NCBI GenBank assembly: GCA_023091665.1
Contig: JALJCQ010000013.1
Span: 3,720,001-3,784,000 of the forward strand
Direction of reading: 5' to 3'
Length of the DNA: 64,000 nt
Source of the DNA: Pythium myriotylum
Taxonomy: Eukaryota > Oomycota > Peronosporomycetes > Pythiales > Pythiaceae
Shown here: piece after piece, positions 21,127 through 31,500 of the stretch
Layout: every line of letters starts with the position of its first letter
How positions within the stretch are numbered: position 1 is the first letter of the stretch
The notes under the pieces: model-generated
What the model was told of the DNA's origin: nothing
The model's input: the letters and a program-made list of their open reading frames with translations, nothing else
The model's database searches: none
Position numbers and translations under genes: made by a program

Positions 21127-22108
21127 GAGGAATGGACAGCAAGGGGGGGGGAAGCTTGGGGGTTCCTTGGATCAAGCGAGGAAATCGCCGACTGACGGGG
21201 GAAGAAAGGATCGCGCGGAAGAGGTTCCAGGAGGGGAGATCGTTCTCCGCTCCGGTCCGCTCCGCCTCCTCGTCTCCACCAAGTCCCCTCTTTGGTTCTC
21301 CTCTCCCCCCTCTCTCTTTGCATCCCCTTTTTTTTTTTTTTTTTCTTTCTCGGGGGTTGGCAAGGCATGCCAAGATGGATCCAGGTGGCCATTAGGGTTC
21401 ACTTGCCCGAACCCAAAAAGCACAAACATCCTGACCCACTTGGCGCCCTGGAGACAGGACGGGGACATGAAACCCAGAGAGGAGAACAAGAGGAGAGCAA
21501 CTTGGCGGTCGAGAGTATGTACCGCACCCCATCTGGATCAATTCCGCATCTCCCACCGGAGAAGTTCCCCCAGCTGCGCGAAGAGCGTCGCGGTCCGGGA
21601 AAGGTCACAGACAGTCAGTAGAAGTGGCTTCCCGGTCGTCAAACCAGGCATCCGCCGATCCCTAAACGCTGCGAGCTGATTGGGCCACGCGAAAGAATGG
21701 CTACACTCGGTGCTGAAAGTTCGTCGCTTGAAGTGGTTCTCGCGCGCTGATTGGGCCACTGGCCCTGGTGATCAAGCTGCCAGTGGAGGGACGCCACTCA
21801 GATCGAAGCGACGCTCCGGGAGCAGACAGAGCAGAGAACCAAGATTCGTGTTTTTGGTTTTGTTTGGTGTGTTTTTGTGCTCCAGTCACTTCCGCCCTTT
21901 GCGTTGCCCAAATGGCCATTTGGAGGAGATCAAATCACACATAGAGAACAAAAAAGTAACCCATGGCTGCATTCTTTTGCTCTCTCTCGGAACGCCCTCT
22001 CTACTACATAATCCTTTGGCCATCCACTCTTTAGAAGAGGAGCATGGATCTTTGTTCTCCTCTCGGCTCCTCTTCTCCAATACATACATGCCTGTCCTCT
22101 CGATGGAT
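21127..22108. other. Intergenic region between PX genes 2 and 3
   Basis: No gene recognised. It holds GTTCTCC at 21242-21248 (114 bp before PX gene 2), a T run near 21330-21347, and two identical 14-nt blocks GCTGATTGGGCCAC at 21675-21688 and 21746-21759, each containing the NF-Y consensus CCAATCAG in reverse. Confidence 0.5.
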
Positions 22109-22969
22109 CTATGCGAGGAAGCTCTGGAAGACCGGGCTCCCGTACGCGACAGGGTGGCGCGCGATCGCGTTGAGGATCTTTCCGAACTGGGCCTCGCGCT
22201 CCGCCGTCAGGTTCTTGTTCTTTCGCCCAAAGAGCACCGAGGTCGCGCCGGCCTTGGGCAGAGGTGGCAGCGCCGGGTATGTCGCAAACTTGTCCGACTG
22301 GCTCGCCGGCACGTTGCTCTCACTGGCCATGAGCTTGGCGATCTCTTCGTGGAGCGACTTGAACTGGTTGAAACGCTTCTTGATCGTGAGCTCCTTGGCC
22401 GGGTCTGCCTGGTCCACGAGCGAGAACTGGTAAAAGACCACGCCGCTCTCGATACTCACGCCGGCAGACGTGAACGTCACGCTCGGCTCCTCCTCCTCCT
22501 CGGCCTTGGGCTCGTCCACGGGCGCCGACTCAGACTCGGGCTCGACCGGCGCCGTGACCTCGGGTTCAGCCACCACGTGCTCGGCGACCGGCTCCTCGGC
22601 GACTGGCTCGACGGCCGGCGCCGCTGTCTCGGTGGCCTCGGCGACCTCCTCGTGGACTTCACTTCCGGTGATCGCTTCCGTGGACGACGCGACCTCCGAG
22701 ACGGTCTCCGAGGCCGGCGCGGCGGCGACGGGAGCCGCCTCGGGCTCGGCGACGGCGGCAGGCTCTTGGACGGCAGGCGTCTCGGCCGTGGGCTCTTCCT
22801 CGGCGACTGGCTGCGCCGAGGCTGGCGGTGCCTCGACCTCTGGATGCGACGAGGCCGGCGCCGCCTCCACGGCGACCGTGGCCTCGGGCGCGTGCTCCTC
22901 GACGGCGACAGGAGCCTCCGGCGCCGGGGTCTCCACTTGCTCGACGACCGACGATTGCTTGCAGCCCAT
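22109..22969 (-). CDS. MGCKQS PX-domain protein (third of three)
   Basis: 286 residues from the ATG at 22969 (MGCKQSSVVEQVE), chosen because it exposes Gly2-Cys3 for acylation; the frame upstream lacks a better start. About 150 residues of Ala/Pro/Glu/Val-rich disordered sequence follow, with short VAEEPVAEH-like units that resemble the repeat tract of PX gene 2 without its regularity. The PX domain spans about 155-286, with KKRFNQFKSLHEEI, PALPPLPKAG and EREAQFGKIL. It has a longer loop than its neighbours (MASESNVPASQSDKF). Likely membrane-bound and phosphoinositide-binding. It is the most distal member of the same-strand trio. Confidence 0.82.
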   Translation of the reverse strand: MGCKQSSVVEQVETPAPEAPVAVEEHAPEATVAVEAAPASSHPEVEAPPASAQPVAEEEPTAETPAVQEPAAVAEPEAAPVAAAPASETVSEVASSTEAITGSEVHEEVAEATETAAPAVEPVAEEPVAEHVVAEPEVTAPVEPESESAPVDEPKAEEEEEPSVTFTSAGVSIESGVVFYQFSLVDQADPAKELTIKKRFNQFKSLHEEIAKLMASESNVPASQSDKFATYPALPPLPKAGATSVLFGRKNKNLTAEREAQFGKILNAIARHPVAYGSPVFQSFLA

Positions 22970-23560
22970 GTGTGACGTGTGAGATGTGAGCTGGGGGACT
23001 TGAGGGGCGGGTGGCAAGTTGTGTTCTGGCCCGAGAGAGAGAAGAAAGGAGCTTGGTGATCGGAGGTTCCCGTTCTTTCTCCTCCCGTTGGTGTCGACGG
23101 AGCGGAGAACAATTTCGCGGGTGGAGGCGGAGCCAGCTGGAGGAGGGAGGAGCGTTGCGAACGCCTCTCATGGCGGATCAATCTCCGCCCAGCAGCGGGA
23201 CACGTCGCATAACCTCCACGAGTGGAGGAGGAGGTTCCATAGAGAAGGGAAGAGAAGCCACTGGCGAGGTTCTAGGGGTGTGGACGTGCAAGAGAACGAG
23301 GGGTCGGCAGAGAGCAAAAGTGTACATACGCCTCTGCGTACCCATGTGGCCCGTTGCACGCTCCCAATACAAGGCGCCGACAAAAAATGGCTACAGATGT
23401 TCTCGCCGGATACGCGAGAAGGAAGTGGAAGAACATTTTTTCTGCGCGCGCTGACCAGATCACTGGGAGGAGAACACTTTTTCGCGCCGATAGAACCTTG
23501 AAGTTGGCACCTGCGCGCCTCCCCGCACCTTTCCATTCGACCTCGGAAGGTGTCGGGGGC

Positions 23561-23583
23561 GGGGGGGGGGGGGGGGGGGGGGG
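23561..23583 (+). repeat. Uninterrupted run of 23 G
   Basis: A G homopolymer preceded by GGGGGC. It is the longest of several G runs of at least 12 on this strand. Such tracts can form G-quadruplexes and are also error-prone in sequencing, so the exact length is uncertain. Confidence 0.8.
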
Positions 23584-24899
23584 AGAACCTGTCTTGGAGG
23601 ACCTGGCGGAGATTACTCTCCGCGACGCACGTGTTGTCGTTGCAATCCTCAACTCTGTGAACCAGCGACATGACAACAAGCTCAAACAAACTCTCCGCGA
23701 CTCACAGCTAACGCAACAGGTCGTTCCGACTCACGCAGAACCGACTTAGAGAACAAAAAAACGGATCTGCGCAAAGCGACGCGCCGCGCCGCCTCGCGGA
23801 CGAGCGGCCCGACGACCACACCCCCACAGTCGCAAGATTTGATCTGCGCACGAACGCCACTGGCGCAGGGACGAGACGAACCCCCGCGACGGCGCGAGAA
23901 CATTCTCGTGCGGAACCGAGTTGCCGCGGATCCCGAGCAGAACGATCTGCGGCATGGTGCATGGTAATATATGTACCGTAGAGGTGGCGGGAATCACATG
24001 AGGATGAAGATCGCGTGGGTGAGACGACGGCGTTCTCAGACCACGCGCGGCGTCTCGTCCACGTCGTCAGTAGATGGAGAAGGCGACTTAGTCACTTGCG
24101 ACACGGTCTGGGGGGCTGGCTGCTTGGCTGGGTGGCGACGGCCCGAGTCGGTATTCGATATTAATATCACAGAAGTGTATTATGTAGGATGGTGCTGACT
24201 GTCGAGTCGAACGTCGCAGGGGCGTGACGATGTCGTAGTGACTACATGAGGAAACGGTCGCTGGCTGGCTTGATGGGGCTCTTCGTTCTTCTCGAAGACG
24301 GCAACGACTCGCCGAGCTTCGCCAACAGAACGCTCAACTAGTCGATCGCGAGCCCACGCTGTCGTGGGCGCAAGCACGCGACGTAACAACCACACGCGGG
24401 GGGAGGAAACGCAAATGGAAATGGAAAAAAAAAATCAAAGAAAACAATCCTCCGTGTCGAGGCGTCGAGGATCGCGATCGCGATCGCCAACCCAACGTGG
24501 AAGTCGCCAGGTCGTTTGACACTACGGTACAGTACAGAACACTGTCTGGCTGCACGGACGTGTTCAACCACGTACAATGTCGTCCACGCTAATTGCGACG
24601 TACCTTGCGAACAGAGAGTCTTGTGGGGGGGGGGGGGGCTCAGAGACGAATGCGACTGGCGAGGATCTCGGGGCAGTATGTCGCGGCCCCGAAACGGCCG
24701 CGGATCCAACTCTGCCGAGCCGCCCGACTGCGAGCACCCAACCGATGCACGTGGTGAGAGAGAGAGACCGATATGGACGACGAGGCCGTGACACGGGCGC
24801 TGACAGCGCGCGACTGGTTCTGGGTTGCAGTTGACTTCTTGAAGAGACCGAGCTCAGTTGACGTTTGGGGTGAGTTGACTTCAACCTCGTGACGCTCAT

Positions 24900-24930
24900 C
24901 CGTAAGTTACCGACGGGCGGTAATTTACGG
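24900..24930. repeat. 12-bp inverted repeat with 7-nt loop upstream of eL31
   Basis: CCGTAAGTTACC and GGTAATTTACGG form a stem with a single G-T position, separated by GACGGGC. It sits about 200 bp upstream of the eL31 start and could be a protein-binding palindrome. Confidence 0.5.
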
Positions 24931-24977
24931 ATTCTACCGGTATGTTGCGGGTATATTGTGCTGGGTAGCTCTGCGAG

Positions 24978-24984
24978 TATAAAT
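24978..24984 (+). promoter_or_regulatory. TATA-like box upstream of eL31
   Basis: TATAAAT lies about 150 bp upstream of the eL31 ATG. TATA boxes are uncommon in oomycete promoters, and an initiator-like CTCACTCGCC nearer the ATG (about 25100) is an alternative, so this is tentative. Confidence 0.3.
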
Positions 24985-25131
24985 CCGGGGGCTGGGTCGG
25001 TGTTCCAGTACGTGGTCCACACGAATGTACCACTCGCGAAACGCTGGCCTTTGACTGGTGGACGCCGCGCCAGCAATGCCCGTGGTTCTCACGGGCGACC
25101 TCACTCGCCGAAGCAATCGACAGGATCCACC

Positions 25132-25874
25132 ATGGTCAAGGAAACCAAGACTCGTAACACCAAGCGCTCGCCGGATGTGGTCGCCCGCGACTACACGGTC
25201 AACCTCCACAAGCGCCTCCACGGACGGTATCCTTTTTTTTCCAACGCAGTTTTTTGTTCCATGCATATTCCGACAAGCCGGCGGGTCCGCGCGGCCGCAG
25301 CGTCCTCTTCCCGAGCGAGTAGACCACTTGTTCCCGTGCAGATCGATCTCCGCCGTCTCCTCCTCGAGAACCGCGACAGGTTCTCCCGCGTCGGAACCGC
25401 CCCGGCACTACTTTTCCCGCTTGGGGTCTGGAACCGTTCCGGGAGAACCGTTCTCGAGTGATGGACGGCTGGCGCGTGCGTCGGTCTGCATGGAGACGCG
25501 GTCGCCTCGCCTGGACATGCGCCGCGCGGCCCTCTGCTCGCCCCGTTGTTGCCCCGTAGCTCCCTCCCTGGAGACTTCCTTGACTTTTGCTGCTTGTGTG
25601 GTACAGCACCTTCAAGAAGAAGGCCTCGCGCGCCGTGAGCGAGATCCGCAAGTTCGCCCAGAAGGCCATGAAGACGACCGACGTCCGCATCGACTCGAAG
25701 CTCAACAAGTTCCTCTGGTCGCAGGGTGTGCGCAACGTGCCCTTCCGCGTGCGCGTGCGCCTCTCGCGCAAGCGTAACGAGGACGAGGACGCCAAGGAGA
25801 AGCTCTACACGCTCGTCCAGCACGTCCAGGTCGCCAGCTTCAAGGGCCTCCAGAACGAGACCGTCGACGACTAA
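25132..25874 (+). CDS. RPL31: 60S ribosomal protein eL31
   Basis: Exons 25132-25226 and 25607-25874 encode 120 residues, the usual eL31 length. Exon 1 reads [20 protein letters not shown] and continues to NLHKRLHGR; exon 2 continues [17 protein letters not shown] and ends [14 protein letters not shown]. The splice (GGACG|gtatcc .. tacag|CACC) restores LHGRTFKKKA, the family sequence. eL31 sits near the exit tunnel of the large subunit. The 380-nt intron is several times longer than others in the window and carries GGAACCGTTCC plus GAGAAC motifs, which hints at intronic regulation. An upstream out-of-frame ATG at 25076 would be bypassed if transcription starts at the initiator-like site near 25100. 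Confidence 0.95.
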
Positions 25875-26295
25875 AGCGACCGCGCGGCTCTGAACCTGGT
25901 GGTGTCCAACTAGTCTTGCAATTAATTGGAAATGGGAACGCCCTGGCTTCGCCTTCTCCCATGCCTGCTCGCTCCGTTGTTTACTACTTACTCCTCTCTG
26001 ATGACTATGGCGGCACTCTCTCTCAACACGAGTTTCGTAGTCAAAGTCAAATCTATTCATGAGGAAAATGTTCGGGAGGGAGGTGTGATTGGGAGGGATC
26101 GAACTGCCACTGCGTCCTTCGCGCACCCAATAGCTCATAGTAGTAGTCGATGACGGTGTGTGTGTGGTGGGGCGAGGCGAGAAGGCAAGAAAGCGATAAT
26201 TATCAAACAGCAAACAGACCAAAAAACTAGCCGCGGGGAAGCGAGGAAGAGAGAGGGGCGGCCAGGCTCTCCGCGGCGCCGCTCTAGTCGCCCGC
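25875..26295. other. Convergent 3' region between eL31 and DnaJ
   Basis: The shared 3' flank of two convergent genes. No gene, RNA or structured terminator recognised. Confidence 0.45.
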
Positions 26296-27787
26296 TTACT
26301 GCTGCTGGCACTGCACGCGCTGGCCGCCGCGCTCCTCGTCCGAGTCGTAGGCCTCGCGGCTGCTCTGGTCGTGCTGCGCGGCCTCGGCGTCAAACTCCGA
26401 GAGGAAGCACTCCTCGGCGTCGGCGACGGCCTGCACGGGCGACGGCGGCGGCAGCGCCGACTTGAGCGCCGCGAGCTGCTTGTCCGTGAGCGAGCTGCTC
26501 TCCGGGAACTGCACCTTGAAGAGGATCACGAGCTGGCCCTTGACGAACGGGTTGCCGTGGGTCGGCATGCCTTCGCCGTGGACGGCCTTGAACTGGTTGG
26601 GCTTGATGATCTCGCCCGGACGCGTCTTGACGTGCAAGTGGCGCCCGTCGAGGTGCTCGACAATCATCTCGAAGCCGCAGAGCGCTTCCACGAGGCTGAT
26701 CTTCTTCTCCATGATGAGGTTGCCGCCCTTGCGCTGGAAGATCGGGTGCTCTTTCTCCTGCACGACAAAGATAATGTCGCCGGGGATCGTGCCGGGCGCC
26801 TGGTCGGCCTCGCCCGAGAACGTGATGCGCTGGCCGTGGCGCATGCCCTTCTCGATGTGGACCTCGAGCACCTTGCGCTCCTTGGTCACCTTCTTGCCCT
26901 TGCAGCCCTTGCAGCGGTCGGCCTCGCGGATCGTCTTGCCCTGCCCACGGCAGTCCGGACAGACCGACTGCATCTGCTGCATCATGGTCGGCGAGATCTG
27001 GCGCATCTGCACGCGCATGCCGCGGCCCTGGCACGTGTCACAGATCTTCTCCGCGCCGTCGGCGCCGCCGCGCCCTTCGCAGCGCCCGCAGAGCACGTCG
27101 CGGTTCACCGCGAGCTTGACCGTCTTGCCGTTGTAGAGATCTTCGAGCGAGACCTTGAGCGGATGCGTGAGGTCCTCGCCCTTCTGCGGGCCCGTGCGAC
27201 GACGCGCGCCGCCGCCGCGGAAGATCTGGCTGAAGAGGTCGCTCGCATCGGCGCCGCCGCCGCCGTTCTGGAGCCCTTCCTCGCCGTACTAGAGCGCCAT
27301 GGCCATCTTGTCGTCAGCATATTGGGTCCGAGAGCATGCTCCATATTGGTTCCAAGAGCGGAGAATGTTCTGGGCGTACCTGGTCGTAGAGATCACGCTT
27401 CTCCTGGTCCGAGAGCACTTCGTACGCGACCGTGATCTGCTTGAACTGTTCCGAGATCCGAGATCAGCATGCGCGACGAGACAAGGAAAAAAAAAAAAAA
27501 AGATTGGTTCTCTTCCTCCCCTCCCCCGCTGTTTGGGGAACAACCAGATGGGGGGGGGGGGAGGAGAACAATCTCCTCGCACGTACCAGCTCCGGGTCGC
27601 CGCCCTTGTCCGGGTGGTTCTTGAGCGCGAGCTTGCGGTAGGCCTTCTTGATCTCGGCGGCCGTGGCGGTCTTGGGCACGCCGAGCGCCTCGTAGTACTT
27701 GTTGTTGTCCACGGGCTTGGACGGCATGTGGCTGTGGCCGCCGTCAAAGCCGCCGCCGAAGAAGCTGTCGAAGCCGCCGCCGAACAT
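26296..27787 (-). CDS. Type I DnaJ (Hsp40, DNAJA class) with C-terminal CaaX box
   Basis: Exons 27587-27787, 27380-27445 and 26296-27288 encode 419 residues. After a Gly/Phe-rich leader ([20 protein letters not shown]) comes the J domain ([21 protein letters not shown], then [13 protein letters not shown] across the first intron), a Gly-rich linker, four CxxCxGxG-type zinc-binding repeats ([32 protein letters not shown]) and the substrate-binding C-terminal domains. The HPD tripeptide needed to stimulate Hsp70 is intact. The last four residues are CQQQ, a CaaX farnesylation box as in yeast Ydj1, so membrane attachment is likely. The Gly/Phe segment before the J domain is unusual, as it normally follows it. 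GGAGAAC motifs lie 46 and 101 bp upstream. Confidence 0.93.
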
Positions 27788-28544
27788 CTTGGGTTGGTGG
27801 TGTCTTTAGTTGGTGGGGGAGTGGAGAACAAAAGGGAAAGGAACCGTGCCAAGTGGGTGGGCGCGGCGGAGCGGAGAGCAAAACGGGGGAGAACCAAAAG
27901 GGCACCTCCTCCGGCCCCGATGACTCGGCTCCGAGGCCGCCAACGCACCCACCACCCAAAAACCCAGCGTCACTGACAATCCAGAACCGAGAAGAAACCT
28001 TCCCTCCAGCGAATGGCATGTTTAAAACACCTCCCAATCCAACTGACTACCAACAGCGAATGGCTCGAGATCCGCGCGCCAAGTGTTGGAATCCCCTGTT
28101 GGAAACGGTGGGTTCCAGAACCTTCTTCCGAAATATCCGCTCCACGTCACCTGTTCCGCTCGTGCGCCTCATCGCTATAGAGATCTCTCGGCCGAACCGA
28201 CCACAACCCGCTCGCGTCCAGTCTGCGAGAATCCAGAACAAACCGCCCACGCCAACGTTGGCGGGGGAGGGTTTCTATGGTAATCACTCGCCCCCCCATC
28301 GAATCCACCAACTCGGTTCTGGAACAGTTCCGAGTCGCCAACCAAACTTCCCTTTTGTTCCACGACCACACTTCGCTGCTCGGGTGTTTCGTTCTGACGT
28401 ACCCCCCTCTTTCAACTGTCTGATTCATACCTTCGTGCGACACGCACAATATTTAATTCTAATTTTCAGACACGCACGATACATTTGATTCTAACTTTAG
28501 ATTTGGTCTTCTATTATAATTGGGGGCAGTCTTCTTCCTCTTCT
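27788..28544. other. Intergenic region between DnaJ and the PH/FYVE-like gene
   Basis: No gene recognised. It contains GGAGAAC at 27833-27839 and 27888-27894, a perfect palindrome GCCAACGTTGGC at 28251-28262 and GGAACAGTTCC at 28321-28331. Confidence 0.5.
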
Positions 28545-31500
28545 TCACCCTCGCGTGTCCTCCTTGGACGCCAGCAGATACGACGCCGGCGGGGGGGAGC
28601 CGTATGGCGACAGCTCGTTCGGCTCGGCCTCTCGGTAGTCGTCGCCGAAAAACTGCTTGGGCTTGGTGGCCGAGACCGTGAGCTCGCCGTCGATCTCGTC
28701 CACGCGGAAGCCACTCGTCGGCGAGTCGATCGAGTCGAGTCGCGTCAGCCGACGCCGCATCTGCAGCAGCGACCGAGGCGAGACCATGCCGTGGGCCAGC
28801 TCGTAGAGCTCGTGGTTCGTGATGGCGCCGACGTCGTCCAGCAGCCCGAGGTTCTTCTTTGAACTCGGTCGATTCGACGTGCCAAAGAGCTTGGTCGGTT
28901 CCTTGGTGGCCTCGAGTCCGCCGGCGGCAGCAAAGCACGCTCGGCAGTGGCGAACGGGGTGTAAGAGCCCGAACTCGGGGATCGGCAGCTTGTCGGCCGA
29001 GCATTTGGAGCAAAACCACTTGGCACAGCGCTTGCAGGCGTGAGGGCGACGCAGCAGCTTGAACGCCTGGCCGCAGGACGCGTCCTGGCAGTGCGTGATG
29101 CTCTTCTTGTCGGGCTTCTTGAGACGAGCCTTCATGGCCACGTAGTCCTTGGCGAGCTGCTGGATCTGCTTGGCCGCCTGGCTCAGCACGTCTTTCCACT
29201 GGTCTCGGTCTTCGAGCTTGGTCACGCTGAAGTGGAGCTCGCGTGTGCCGGCCGGTGTGTCGTGGTGGATGAGCGAGCCGCCTTCGTTGTGGTGGTCGTA
29301 GGCCGTGACGTAGAGCCCGTGGTGGCCCACGGACGAGTGCGTCTCGTCGTGGCCGTGCGTGTAGCGCGTGCGCACGCTCACGGGCACGATCCACTTCCAC
29401 TGGATGTGGTGAGCCTCGTCCACTTCGCTCGGGTAAAAGTACCAGAGCTTGTACGACACGTACTCGTACACGAGCAGCACTTTTTGCCACTTGGCGCCGC
29501 CCTGCCGCTCCTTGAACATGTACCCGAACGCGCAGCCGTCGCCCAGCAGGAACGACGACCCGAGTCCGTGCGCGCTGAAGTAGCACGGCCGCGTGATCTG
29601 GTTGATGATGTCTTCCTGGAACGCCGGCTGCGTCGGCGCCGCTGCGATCGCCGCGTCCACAGGCGACATCGGCGTGCTGTTCTTCTTGCCGGTGGTCGAC
29701 GTCGTCGTCGGTGGTGCTGGCACAGACGTGATGCGTCGCGACGGGTTCGCTGTGCACTCTTGCTCGACGGCCTGGATGAGCGTCTGCCAGGCCGGGTCGT
29801 CACGCAGCGTCTGCTGCACGCGTTCCTGGCTGCGCGACTTGGGGTTCTTGTAGCAGAGCATGATCGACTCCATGAGCAGCTTGAGCTCCGAGAGCGTGTC
29901 AGTGCCGGCGAACTCGGACGTCTTGCCGCCGTCCGTGCCCACGAAGGCCTTGGTGAGCAGCGGCAGCAGCTTGGCCTCGGGCGACTCCGAGAGCAGCAGG
30001 ATGCCGATGATGGGGCACCGCCGCGAGCGCTTGTTCTTGAAGTCGCCAAAGCAGAAGATCATCATCTTGGTGATCTCGCCCAGCAGCAAGTTCATCATCG
30101 GGTACTTTTCGTAGCACACAATGAGCACGCGCAGCAGCTTGGACGACACAAACATTTGGTCGAGCCGCTTGGACTCGTTCGAGAGCACGGCGTTGAGGAA
30201 CTTGACGATCGTCCACATGTGGAAGCCCGAGGCCTTGCGCTCGTTGAGGATGATGACTTGCTTGAGGAAGACCATGATCTCGTGGCCCTTGAGCTCCATG
30301 GACGTGATGAGGCACTCGCGCAGGCGTCGGTACTCGCGCACGTTGCTGCGCCAGTCGTCACTACAGAAGATCTCGAGCGCCGTGAGGTCACCATCGATCA
30401 CTTGCTGCAGCAGTGTGATCCAGTTGTTCTTCTCTTCCTCGGACGGCGCGGCAAAGTACTCTTCTGTCGTCGTCACCTGGTCGCCGGACGACGGGATGCC
30501 CATTTCGTGGTCAAAGTTGGCGCGCTTCTTGACCGTCACGACGAAGCCGTGCTTGTGCCAGTCGCTGCTGGCCACGCGGTCGATCTCGTCCAGCGTGATG
30601 TGCACCTGGTTGCCCTTGTTGTGCACAAAGCCGGCGTCGAGAGCCGTGGGCGTCTTGAGCTGGTCCTCGCGGATCGACGTGATGCGTAGCCCCATCATGC
30701 AGTTGACGCTGAGCTGGCACTGCTGGAGGTCGTTGCGCAGCTTCTTCTTGTGGACCAGCGTGCCCGTGCGCACGAGATGCGTCGAGCACATAAAGTTGAG
30801 GCAGTCGATGCCGACGGTCGTCGCGGCCGCGGCGTTCGGACCGGCCTTCTTCGTGTGCTCTTCGGAAAAGTCGACCGTCTCCGTGAGCTCAAAGAGATGC
30901 GTGAGCGTGGCCGTGCACACGGGTCGCGGGTGGCCCATGCCCACGAGCGAGAGCGACTCGAGGCTCTCAAGGTTGGCGAGGCTGTTGCGGCGCTCGCGCT
31001 CGCGTGCCACGGGCGAGCTCCAGAACGTGAGCTCCTGGATCATCTGTGTGAAGAGCTGCTCGATGCGGATCTGGTTCTGCTGCATGAAGAGGTGCACGAC
31101 GTGGCGCACTTTGCGAGACGTGTACTTGCGCAGCGACGAGTTGGCCATCTCGCGCGAGGCGCCGCAGATCGACACGTACTCGTCCTGGCCCGTGACCTTG
31201 TCGATCGGGATGGTCTTGGCCGAGATCGCGACGCCGCGGCCCGTGAGGTAGGGCGCGTGGATGATCTCGCGCAGCAGCAGGAACGAGTTCTCGACGCGGT
31301 CTCGCTCGAACGCGTTGCGTGGTGGGCCAAATGACACGAGCCGTTCAATGAGCAGATCGATGATCCTCGACTCGAAGATCGCGGCGATCGAGACGTCCGA
31401 GTGGTCGGCGTAGATCAAATGCAGCAGCAGCGTGCGCGTGTCGTCGTGGCCGATGTTGGCGAGCAGCATGTCGACGAGCGGCGGCTGCTTGGCGAGGTAC

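Larger units (their letters stand above)
22970..25131. other. 2.2-kb gene-free region upstream of PX gene 3 and eL31
   Basis: Divergent upstream regions of PX gene 3 (left) and the eL31 gene (right). No coding region, RNA gene or transposon end is recognisable. It includes GGAGAAC at 23104-23110, a 23-nt G run at 23561-23583, a 14-nt G run at 24625-24638, a GCGATCGC-type palindromic patch near 24472-24490, an inverted repeat at 24900-24930 and a TATA-like box at 24978-24984. Confidence 0.5.

Noticed and set aside
25227..25606. Possible C/D snoRNA in the long eL31 intron
   Set aside because: A GTGATGG near 25460 is a weak C-box match, but there is no paired D box (CTGA) or terminal stem.
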